DNA of 64,000 bases, taken from the NCBI GenBank assembly GCA_000018565.1, contig CP000875.1:185199-249198 (forward strand), written 5' to 3'. The notes beneath the pieces are model-generated. The model was not told the origin of the DNA, did no database searches, and worked only from the letters and a program-made list of their open reading frames with translations. The stretch comes from Herpetosiphon aurantiacus DSM 785. GTDB taxonomy: Bacteria > Chloroflexota > Chloroflexia > Chloroflexales > Herpetosiphonaceae. This document shows positions 35,801-43,109 of the stretch, one piece after another. The position numbers and the translations under genes are program-made. Within the stretch, counting starts at the first letter, position 1. Each line of letters begins with the position of its first letter.

Positions 35801-37211
35801 ACCTGAGCCTGTTGCGCCTGCGACTCCAAGCTACGATCCAGAGGGTGCAAATGTCCCGGCATGGTTGCGAGACGACTTAGATATTGAGATTCCAGCGAGC
35901 AAGCCCACCGTAGCCCCAATTATTCCGAGCAGTACCTCGCCTTCATGGCTATTGGATGATGAGCCAACCCAAGCGACTCAAGATGATACCTTGTTGGGTA
36001 GCGTTGATTTGCCTGCGTGGTTACGCCAAACGGTTAAGTTAGAGGAACCCAGCCTAGTTGTTGAACAAGAAGCTGCTTCGGCTGTGGCTGAATCAGCCGA
36101 TTGGTTACGGGTGTTGGGTGAGCCAGAACCTGCGATTGCCGCAACCAGCCCAACCACTCGCCGTTTGATTGATAGTGAACCGCCAGCCTTGCTTAGCCGA
36201 ACGCCCGAGCGGGTTTCGGCAATGCATTTGTTGCAAGATTTGGTGACCAAGCCGTTACCTGAGCCAGTCGAAGCACCACCTGTAGCGCTTGCGCCTTGGT
36301 GGCAGCGCATTGGCACTCAGCGGATTGTCGCCAGTTTGATGATTATAAGTTTGCTGGTTGGCTTGCTTGTGCCCAATCTCTTGGCGATCAATACTCAAGC
36401 TTTAACCATTGGCGGCAATACCAGTGATCTCTACAACTATGTGGAAACACTCAACCCCGAAAGCCGCGTGCTGATTGCCTACGAAGGTGATTTACGCCAT
36501 AACGCTGAGCTTGGGCCGTTGGAACACGCAATTTCCCAACATCTGATCGAGCGTAAAGTGCCGATGTTATTGCTTTCGACTGATACTGAAGGGAGTTTGC
36601 TGGCAAGCCAACGTGCTGCCCAATTTCCAGTGATCGATGCTAACACAGGCTATACTGGCGAAGGTGCTGAATACTTGAATCTTGGTTGGGTCAAAGGCAA
36701 TGAACTTGGAATTGCCCAACTTGGCAGTAATTTGCGTGGCGCAATTGCCAACCTTTTGCTCAATCGCGAAGGTGCTGATGTTAATTTGTTGCGAATTATG
36801 TCGAAATTGAATTCCAACAATCAGCTTGATCGCCCACGGATTACCACGACCAAAGACCTTGATTTGTTGATTGTGGTTGCTGATGAGCCAGGCGATGTCC
36901 AGCGCTGGATGGAGCAATTCTGGGCGCGTGAACCAGCCCTGCCAGTTGCCATTTTAACCACCAATGAAGTCTTACCCCAAATCCAACCCTATGTTGATGT
37001 TAATGTTAACGGCACGCCCGCCGCAATTTATACGGCAGCAGGCTTGGTTGGCGAACAACAATATATGGCTTTACGTTCGAATAACACCAATACTAATACC
37101 AATGGCCCGATCACAGCCCTGAGTTTAGGGATGATCACCACGGTTGTGGTGGTGTTAGTCGGTGGGTTGCTTCAGTTGCAACGGCGTATCCGTGGAAAGA
37201 GGAATAGCTAG
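32871..37211 (+). CDS. Zinc-ribbon membrane protein with ~44 PxWL repeats
   Basis: 1446 residues. The N-terminal zinc ribbon is CPRCGTPN...FCGQCQ. From about residue 34 to 1120 comes a Pro/Ala-rich, acidic, probably disordered chain with about 44 units centred on [LVIM]-P-x-W-[LM] spaced 19-40 residues apart (counted by eye; units 15-30 are nearly identical). A membrane helix (about 1155-1175), an extracytoplasmic alpha/beta-like domain and a last helix near the end follow. The repeat array is very GC-rich. The chain probably reaches into the cytoplasm as a multivalent scaffold. No function is known. ATG 32871 follows an AGGAGG site. Confidence 0.85.
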   Translation: MNCPRCGTPNTPDRQFCGQCQAPLAVTPSASNDLPPWLQDLDQQQTVVPAKRGTSSLPPWLQEASPPPPVAANAESLPPWLQESAAPIPAPNVAPAPANSEELPPWLRDLQATAPALPADEPLPNAPRSEQPLPNWLSDLQSGSTPPPPTPVVNADVPSWLQGSVETTPPAPKPSANADVPSWLQEPALPAAPAPTPVAPSADVPSWLQGSVETAPPAPKPSANADVPSWLQEPALPAAPAPTPVAPSADVPSWLQEPALPADPAPTPAAPSADVPSWLQGSVETTPPAPKPSANADEEPMPAWLQQLRPSEPAPPPGIASFVEDNEEPVIARRGGTGNLPDWLKDFDTEPPVVQLSDVDLDAAGPSDDVPPWLKPATAPLTSPAAPAASSGVPAWMQADSAPPAPPAAPAASAGDDVPSWLRGDLDVVPPAAPAASGDVPSWLQAESAPPAVPAASAGDDVPAWLRGDLDVAPPAAPAASGDVPSWLQAESAPPAAPATSAGDDVPAWLRGDLDVAPLVAPAVSAGDDVPAWMQADSAPLAPPAASTGDDVPAWLREDLDVAAPAAPAASGDVPAWMQADAAPPAPPAASAGDDVPAWLRGDLDVAAPPAAPAASAGDDVPAWLRGDLDVAPAAPAASGDVPAWMQADAAPPVPPAASAGDDVPAWLRGDLDVAAPPAAPAASAGDDVPAWLRGDLDVAAPPAAPAVSAGDDVPAWLRGDLDVAAPPAAPAASAGDDVPAWLRGELDVAAPAASGDVPAWLQADVAPPAAPTASGGDMPAWLQADAGETVRLDSADASADVPAWLKADLEAAPPAAPAASGDIPSWLQADAGETVRLDSADASADVPAWLKADLEAAPPAASAASGGDIPSWLQADAGELPQVSPTVRLDPEDSSDNVPAWLKADLETASPAAPAPIDTPNWLHEDAPTVKLDNQAAGIPAWLQEDLPTVKLDSPAGNIPAWLQDDVTPIAPAPVKPEPVAPATPSYDPEGANVPAWLRDDLDIEIPASKPTVAPIIPSSTSPSWLLDDEPTQATQDDTLLGSVDLPAWLRQTVKLEEPSLVVEQEAASAVAESADWLRVLGEPEPAIAATSPTTRRLIDSEPPALLSRTPERVSAMHLLQDLVTKPLPEPVEAPPVALAPWWQRIGTQRIVASLMIISLLVGLLVPNLLAINTQALTIGGNTSDLYNYVETLNPESRVLIAYEGDLRHNAELGPLEHAISQHLIERKVPMLLLSTDTEGSLLASQRAAQFPVIDANTGYTGEGAEYLNLGWVKGNELGIAQLGSNLRGAIANLLLNREGADVNLLRIMSKLNSNNQLDRPRITTTKDLDLLIVVADEPGDVQRWMEQFWAREPALPVAILTTNEVLPQIQPYVDVNVNGTPAAIYTAAGLVGEQQYMALRSNNTNTNTNGPITALSLGMITTVVVVLVGGLLQLQRRIRGKRNS
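33330..35600 (+). repeat. DNA-level tandem repeats encoding the PxWL array
   Basis: Nearly identical units, for example gatgatgtgccagcgtggtt, recur dozens of times; several groups form a ~69- or ~75-base period and others a larger period. The units differ mostly in third positions. Such arrays commonly expand and contract and cause assembly errors. Confidence 0.8.
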
Positions 37212-37879
37212 TGACAACGCTTGGCCCTTGGATCGCCTTTGGCTTGACCTTAATTGTGCTCAGCCGTGCGTTTGGCGAAAATCCACTATTTCGATTCAGC
37301 CAATATTTGTTTGTTGGTTTGGCGCTTGGCTATACGCTCACGGTGGTGGTCACAACGATTTTTATTGTGCCAAGCGGCGATATGCTCGATAACCCCGATA
37401 GCGTTGGTACCGCCTTATTTATTGTTCCTGTGCTGATTGGGGTACTGTTGTTGACCCGTTTACGGACGCAGCAATTCTCGTGGCTGGCTAACATTCCGTT
37501 ATCGCTGTTGTTTGGGGTAGCCGCCGCAGTTGCAATTGCTGGCACGCTCCTAGGCACACTCCTGCCACAGTTACAAGCCTCGTTCTTTTCAGTCACAAGT
37601 TTTACCGATGGTAGTAATTTGGGTGCGGCAATCGGTAAGTTGGTTTTGGTGATTGGCATTGTGCTTGTGTTGCTGTCGTTTCGGTTTAGTAAGGCGGCCA
37701 CGCCTGAAGCTGCTGATCATACGGAAACCTTAAAACCAAGCTTGGTCGCAAAATTTGGCCGAATGTGGCTTTTGCTCAGTTTGGGGGCGGTCTTTGCCGC
37801 TACGCTGATCACCTATCAATCAGCCTTGATTGATCGAATTCAGTTTTTGCTGCGGCAAATAATAGGCGTGATCTCTTAG
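37211..37879 (+). CDS. Polytopic membrane protein of the DUF6754/GlmL-like row (second)
   Basis: 222 residues, about five membrane helices. Start GTG shares its first base with the preceding TAG stop. Ala/Thr/Gly-rich loops, no recognised family or motif. It lies between the zinc-ribbon repeat gene and the GlmL-like gene, 19 bases from the latter. Its partner is probably the multi-gene complex itself. Confidence 0.7.
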   Translation: MTTLGPWIAFGLTLIVLSRAFGENPLFRFSQYLFVGLALGYTLTVVVTTIFIVPSGDMLDNPDSVGTALFIVPVLIGVLLLTRLRTQQFSWLANIPLSLLFGVAAAVAIAGTLLGTLLPQLQASFFSVTSFTDGSNLGAAIGKLVLVIGIVLVLLSFRFSKAATPEAADHTETLKPSLVAKFGRMWLLLSLGAVFAATLITYQSALIDRIQFLLRQIIGVIS

Positions 37880-37898
37880 GGGTTGCGAAAGGATTGAT

Positions 37899-40076
37899 AT
37901 GACGACCGCTGATCCTGCTGCACTGCTTGTCGTTGATATTGGCACGTTATTTACTCACGTGGCGCTGCTCGAACTGGTTGCAGGCGAGTACCGTTTGTTG
38001 GGTCGTGCCCAAGCGCTCTCAACCCTGGAGCCACCAATTGCCGATGCATGGCATGGTATTTTGGCCGCGATTCGCGAAATTGAGCAATTAACATTCCGTG
38101 CGATTGCCCATGTCGATGGTTTGATGACCCCCCATCGTGCTGATGGTTCAGGTGTTGATGGTATGGTGGTAACTACTAGCGCTGCTGGTACGTTGCCAAT
38201 TGTTTTGGCTGCCATTTCCAACGATACCACTGGCGCTAGTTTGCGACGGGTTGCCCGTTCGAGCTATACCACGGTGCTCGATATGGTCACGCTTGATGAA
38301 TATGGTGACCCCGATTTAGCCGAAGGCGAAAGTTGGATCGATTATCAATTGGCCAATTTGGTGCGCTTGCCTGCTGCAACCGTGCTGCTGGCTGGTGGAA
38401 TCGATGGCGGCAACTCGGCTCCGCTTGAGCGTTTGGCCCACATGCTGGGCTTTACCGTCTTACGGCTTGAACAAATTAATTCGCGTGAGTTCGCCCATGT
38501 AATTTTTGCGGGCAATACCGCTGCCTACCCTGGCATCGAGGAGGCTCTTTCCACGATTGCGCCAATTACTGCTACTGCGAATGTGTTGCCTGCGATTGGG
38601 GTTGAACAATTGATGCCAGCTCGCTTGGAATTAATTCGTTCGTACAATGATCGCGTCTTGCCAAAACTGCCAAGTTTCAACCGCATGCGAGCCATGAGCA
38701 GCGATATGATTCGTTGTACCAGCGATGGTTTTGGTCCATTGGTGCGCTTTATCGCTAAACATCATGGCCGGAATACCTTGATTGTTGATATTGGTGCGAT
38801 GACGAGCGCTGGCTATGCTTCCGACGGAACTCAATTGCACCTGACCGTCGAGACCAATTGTGGCACGGCCTATGGCATTGCGGGCTTGGTCGATAAGGTA
38901 GGAGTGACCAATATCACCCGTTGGCTGCCGTTTGAAATGAGCGATTCGGCTTTACGCGAACATATGCTCAATCGGCTGATTCGTCCGCAAATTGTGCCGA
39001 TTGACCGCGAAAGTTTGTTGATTGAGCAAGCTTTGGTGCGCGAAGCCCTGCGCGTTGTCTCGAACGATTTGTTTGATGAACAGCCTCAATTAGCCAGCGA
39101 TTTGATTATTGCAACTGGTGGAGCGCTGACCCACACCATGCATCCGGCTCAAGCCTTGCTAAGCATCGTTGATGGGCTGGATTTTGGGCGCTTGCAACAA
39201 TATCGTGATCGCAGTTTGCTGATTAGCGATATTTACCTTGATCGTGATGGTTTGCTCGCCTTGTGTGGCGCGACTGCTTGGAAATATCCTGATGCAAGTT
39301 TTTGTTTGCTCGAACAAGATGTATTGCGTAATGGTGCTTTAGCCAGCTATCTGGCGATCAATAGTTCATTGCGTTTGGGCGATTTGGTGGCGGAAGTCGA
39401 GCTTGTGCCCGTCAGCGGCGCTCCGATCATCATGCAAATTCATCATGGTGAGATTCGGCGCTTACCATTGGCGCTGGGTAAACGTGCTACCCTGCGTTTG
39501 CGCCCAACCAAACAAGTGCAAATTGGGGCAAATTTACCAGGCGAAGTCGTCGAAACTGGCTTGGCTGCGATTACCGGTAGCGCATTGGGCTTGGTAATTG
39601 ATGCCCGCCCACGACCTTTGGCTCAACGCAATAGCGATATCCCAAGCCGCAATCAACAATGGCAATGGCTCAATCAATTGGGCGTGGTCGATGGGCTTAA
39701 TCCTTATGCGCCGCAGTATGATGATCAACCGCTGCCGTTTGAAATGGCTCCTGCGCTCACCCGCATTCCCGATCCAGCACCAGCGCCAGCCCAAATGCTA
39801 CCTGAACGCGAAGAACCCAATGCGATTCCCGATTGGCTGCGCGAAGAAGGCGAGAACGCCAACGATCTGACCATGCCGCCACCAAGCGATTTTGGGGTTG
39901 AAGAACCCTTACCCGATTGGCTGGGCGGGATGGATGTGCCGGTCAGCAGTGATCCAGTGCTCGATTTGGGTGAACGCCGACCATCGCAACCAATCGCTCC
40001 TGCCGACTTTAGCGCCCTGCGCAACGAGTTGGAAGAACAAAATAAACCCAAACGTGGCTTCTTCCGCCGCAAGTAA
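37899..40076 (+). CDS. GlmL/MutL-like ASKHA ATPase
   Basis: 725 residues, close to the GlmL (glutamate mutase L, MutL) family of actin-like ATPases. Phosphate-1 motif LLVVDIGTLFTHVALLE, phosphate-2 LIVDIGAMTSAGYASD, and adenosine-type ATGGALTHT are visible, plus the family segment TNCGTAYGIAGLVDKVG. GlmL partners reactivate B12-dependent mutases, yet no glmS/glmE is near. The C-terminal tail, residues ~640 on, has IPDWLREEGEN and LPDWLGGMDVP, the PxWL motif of the upstream repeat protein. AAAGGA precedes ATG. Possibly a cytoplasmic ATPase docking to the zinc-ribbon scaffold. Confidence 0.82.
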   Translation: MTTADPAALLVVDIGTLFTHVALLELVAGEYRLLGRAQALSTLEPPIADAWHGILAAIREIEQLTFRAIAHVDGLMTPHRADGSGVDGMVVTTSAAGTLPIVLAAISNDTTGASLRRVARSSYTTVLDMVTLDEYGDPDLAEGESWIDYQLANLVRLPAATVLLAGGIDGGNSAPLERLAHMLGFTVLRLEQINSREFAHVIFAGNTAAYPGIEEALSTIAPITATANVLPAIGVEQLMPARLELIRSYNDRVLPKLPSFNRMRAMSSDMIRCTSDGFGPLVRFIAKHHGRNTLIVDIGAMTSAGYASDGTQLHLTVETNCGTAYGIAGLVDKVGVTNITRWLPFEMSDSALREHMLNRLIRPQIVPIDRESLLIEQALVREALRVVSNDLFDEQPQLASDLIIATGGALTHTMHPAQALLSIVDGLDFGRLQQYRDRSLLISDIYLDRDGLLALCGATAWKYPDASFCLLEQDVLRNGALASYLAINSSLRLGDLVAEVELVPVSGAPIIMQIHHGEIRRLPLALGKRATLRLRPTKQVQIGANLPGEVVETGLAAITGSALGLVIDARPRPLAQRNSDIPSRNQQWQWLNQLGVVDGLNPYAPQYDDQPLPFEMAPALTRIPDPAPAPAQMLPEREEPNAIPDWLREEGENANDLTMPPPSDFGVEEPLPDWLGGMDVPVSSDPVLDLGERRPSQPIAPADFSALRNELEEQNKPKRGFFRRK

Positions 40077-40086
40077 ATCAATGCTG

Positions 40087-40118
40087 ATCCGACTAACCTT
40101 ATGTTTGGTTGGTCGGAT
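40087..40118 (+). terminator. Hairpin after the GlmL-like gene
   Basis: 12-bp stem atccgactaacc / ggttggtcggat (one T-G wobble) with an 8-base loop, 10 bases past the stop. It has no T run; termination is likely but not proven. Confidence 0.55.
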
Positions 40119-40174
40119 TGGCTTAATCCCGCCAAAAATCCCCCACAGAATCGGCACTTTTCCCACAAAAGGGT

Positions 40175-40204
40175 TTGACAGCGTTTGATAGCGCGTGGTA
40201 TGCT
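40175..40204 (+). promoter_or_regulatory. Strong promoter for the surface protein gene
   Basis: TTGACA (40175-40180), 18-base spacer, then TG-G-TATGCT (40196-40204), an extended -10. The leader to the ATG at 40335 would be about 125 bases. It holds no recognised riboswitch. Confidence 0.7.
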
Positions 40205-40334
40205 CATCGATAGTTCAGAGTTTGGCGATCAAACGGATATTGGGCTTTAAGCTCATTCTAAAGCGCTATGATCGCTACGATCAAAACCTTTTTTGTAGCC
40301 ATTTTTCCTCGATATAGCTTAGAAGGAGCAAGCC

Positions 40335-41378
40335 ATGCACAAACGCCTTACGCGGGTACTGGGAACCATTTTCTGTGTACTTGGCTTGGGTTTGGCGCTA
40401 TTTGGCTTTGATGGCGCATGGCGTGCCTATGGTCAAACCGCAGGGCCAACCCCAACCCCCGATTTTGACCTGCCGATTACCAAAGCTGTTAGCCCAAGCA
40501 ATGCCTTGCCCGGCGATACGGTGACGTTTTCAATTAATGTTACCAACGATCAGCCGCAAACCCAAACCAATGTCGTGATTACCGATAGCGTGGTTAATTT
40601 CTTGGAAGTAGTTGGTGCAAGCAGTAGCAAAGGCACTGCTAGCTTTAGCGGCCAAGAAGTTCGCGCCGATGTTGGTACATTGGCCAGTGGCGAATCGGTA
40701 CGTTTGACGATTACCACGCGGGTACGGGTTGGCACAGCGCCTGGCACAATCGGCCAAAATGTGGCGTTTGTCAATACGGCCAGTGGTTCAAGCTCCTCAA
40801 GCAATGTGGTTACAGTGACGATTGGCGGTGAAGGTACGCCTACGCCCAGCCCAACACCAGTGCCAGCAGGCTCAAAATTGGTGGTTGAAAAGTCGGCTAG
40901 CCCAGCTAGTGGCAAAGTTGGCGATTTAATTACCTTCAAAATTGTGGTGCGCAATACTGGTGGCTCAACTGCCCCAAACGTCGTAGTCAACGACCGTATT
41001 CTCGATTTCTTGGAAGTTGTTAGCGTGCAAACCAGCAAAGGCAGCGCCGCAACCACAGGCCAAGACGTGAAGGTTACGGTTGGCGATTTGGCAGCTGGCG
41101 AAAGCGTCACCATTGCCATCACCACCAAGATTCGAGCTGGCACGGTCAGCGGTCAACAAGGTATCAACATCGCCGAAGCAGTCGCCAGCGATGGCAGCGG
41201 TGGTTCATCAAGCATTCCTAGCAATCCTGTGGCAATCGCGGTTGATCGTAATCCACCAGCAGGTTTGCCTGATACTAGCGCCCCCAACCAAGCTTCGTGG
41301 ATTTTCTGGCTTGGCTTGGGCATGGCGATTACTGGCGGTTTGTTGTTGATGGTTAGTCGCCGCCGGCGCGTTGCTTAA
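40335..41378 (+). CDS. DUF11 repeat cell-surface protein with sortase-like tail
   Basis: 347 residues. A signal peptide (about 1-34) is followed by two DUF11-type beta-sandwich repeats (about 40-165 and 185-305, each starting with PGDTVTF or VGDLITF and having FLEVV). The C-terminal region has GLPDTSAPNQ, then a hydrophobic helix WIFWLGLGMAITGGLLLMVS and the RRRR tail. This looks like an LPxTG-type sorting signal with Ser in place of the final Gly. Predicted to be exposed on the cell surface. A kinase gene for polysaccharide follows after three bases, so it may be part of that block. Confidence 0.88.
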   Translation: MHKRLTRVLGTIFCVLGLGLALFGFDGAWRAYGQTAGPTPTPDFDLPITKAVSPSNALPGDTVTFSINVTNDQPQTQTNVVITDSVVNFLEVVGASSSKGTASFSGQEVRADVGTLASGESVRLTITTRVRVGTAPGTIGQNVAFVNTASGSSSSSNVVTVTIGGEGTPTPSPTPVPAGSKLVVEKSASPASGKVGDLITFKIVVRNTGGSTAPNVVVNDRILDFLEVVSVQTSKGSAATTGQDVKVTVGDLAAGESVTIAITTKIRAGTVSGQQGINIAEAVASDGSGGSSSIPSNPVAIAVDRNPPAGLPDTSAPNQASWIFWLGLGMAITGGLLLMVSRRRRVA

Positions 41379-41381
41379 TCG

Positions 41382-43109
41382 ATGAATATCATCCGTCGTT
41401 ATATAACTGGTCTCCGTCGCTGGCTCTGGCTTTTAGTGCTAGGGCCAGTTGTCGCTGCTGGCGCGGCTTATGGCATTAGCAGCCAACAAACACCGCGTTA
41501 TGCCAGCAGCACTCGTGTGATTGTCGGCCAAACCCTCAAAAATAGTAATCCCGATTATGGCAGTTTGGTGGCAAGTGAGCGCTTGGTAGCAACCTATGCC
41601 CAAATCGCCCAAAGCCGCACAACCATGCAGGCAGTTGAGCAGCGCTTAAATTTGAGCGATATGGCAAGTTCAGCGATCATCACTACCCGCCCAGTCCAAG
41701 AAACTGAGTTTTTGGATATTGCGGTTGAGGCCAATGATCCGCAACAGGCTGCCGATATTGCCAATGCAATTGCTGACCAATTGATTTTGACTAGTCCGGC
41801 AGGGCCACAGAGCGCTGAAGCCAAATTGCTTGATGAAGTCAATCGCCAAATTGCTACGCTCAACGAGGAAATTACCCGTACCGATGAGGAAATTAAAACC
41901 CTCAAGGCCGAAATTGAGCAAATTGGGGCCGATAAACCTGCTGCTGAATCGTTGATTGCGAACTTGCAACTCAAACAACAGAGCCAAAATCAAAATCGCC
42001 AAACCCTCAGCACGCTCTACAGCACGGCGCTGGGCAATCGCGCCAACTCGATCAGCGTGGTCGAGGCTGCCACGGTCAATCCAACCCCAATTGCACCACG
42101 GCCAATTCGCAGCGCAATTTTGGCGGGGATTTTGGGCTTTGCCTTGGTATTTGGTTTGGCCTTGTTGATCGAATATTTTGATGATAGCGTGCAAACGCCC
42201 GATGAAGGCGTTGATCTCGTTAATGCGCCGTTGCTGGCAGCGATTGTCAAGCAAGAAACTAAGGTGACCAAAGCCTCGCAACGCTTGGTTTCGCGACTTG
42301 ATCCGCGTTCACCAACCGCTGAAACCTTTCGCACCTTGCGCACGAATTTGCAGTTTTCGAATGTTGATACCAAAGCTCGCACATTGATTGTCACCAGCAG
42401 CCAGCCTGAAGAAGGCAAAAGCACAGTCGCTGCTAACTTGGCATGGGTGCTGGCGCAAGCAGGCCAAAAAGTCGTCTTGATCGATGCTGATTTGCGCAAG
42501 CCCATGATGCACCGCGTGTTTGAGGTGAGCAGCGAATATGGCCTGACCAATTTGCTGACCAATAATGAAGACCCAACGATCCGTGAGCGCACGGTGCTAT
42601 CGGTTGCCGAAAATTTGTGGCTCATTCCTAGCGGGCCTTTGCCTCCTAACCCCTCGGAATTGCTCAGCAGCAAACGCATGGAAATGCTGATTTGGCTGTT
42701 GCAGCAAGAATACGATTGGATTTTGTTCGATACACCGCCAATTTTGACCGTAACCGACCCAATCGCACTGATTCCACGGGTTGATGGTGTAGTGTTGGTG
42801 GCCGAGGCCAAGCGCACCCGCCGCGATATGCTGGCAAAATGTCGGGCTGCGGTGCAAACCGTCGGCGGGCGGGTGATTGGCTTGGTCTTTAACAAGCTTG
42901 ATCCGCGCTCCGAGGGCTATGGCGTTTACTATACCTACTACTACGATCAACACCATACTTCCAATCGTGGTCGCCGCTTTTGGAATCGCAAAGATGATCA
43001 TCAGCCAGTGCCGAGTATGAGCGAGCCAGCCCCGTTGGATCTGCATGATCCTGCGCTTGATCGTTCGGAAGCCGCCTATGAGATGGCCAGCCATGAGCGC
43101 AGCAAGTAA
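41382..43109 (+). CDS. Wzz-type polysaccharide co-polymerase / bacterial tyrosine kinase
   Basis: 575-residue fusion. Residues 1-35 hold the first membrane helix, then a coiled Wzz-type periplasmic domain (DEVNRQIATLNEEITRTDEE), the second helix (about 245-262), and a BY-kinase domain: Walker A EEGKSTVAANL (about residue 340), Walker A' VVLIDADLRKP, Walker B WILFDTPPI. The tail has a Tyr cluster, GYGVYYTYYYDQHH, the expected autophosphorylation region. It regulates chain length and export of exopolysaccharide. Glycosyltransferases of the pathway are not in this window. Confidence 0.92.
   Translation: MNIIRRYITGLRRWLWLLVLGPVVAAGAAYGISSQQTPRYASSTRVIVGQTLKNSNPDYGSLVASERLVATYAQIAQSRTTMQAVEQRLNLSDMASSAIITTRPVQETEFLDIAVEANDPQQAADIANAIADQLILTSPAGPQSAEAKLLDEVNRQIATLNEEITRTDEEIKTLKAEIEQIGADKPAAESLIANLQLKQQSQNQNRQTLSTLYSTALGNRANSISVVEAATVNPTPIAPRPIRSAILAGILGFALVFGLALLIEYFDDSVQTPDEGVDLVNAPLLAAIVKQETKVTKASQRLVSRLDPRSPTAETFRTLRTNLQFSNVDTKARTLIVTSSQPEEGKSTVAANLAWVLAQAGQKVVLIDADLRKPMMHRVFEVSSEYGLTNLLTNNEDPTIRERTVLSVAENLWLIPSGPLPPNPSELLSSKRMEMLIWLLQQEYDWILFDTPPILTVTDPIALIPRVDGVVLVAEAKRTRRDMLAKCRAAVQTVGGRVIGLVFNKLDPRSEGYGVYYTYYYDQHHTSNRGRRFWNRKDDHQPVPSMSEPAPLDLHDPALDRSEAAYEMASHERSK

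Noticed and set aside
42017..42895. 292-residue open frame on the minus strand
   Set aside because: It is antisense to the tyrosine kinase domain, whose motifs are clear on the plus strand.
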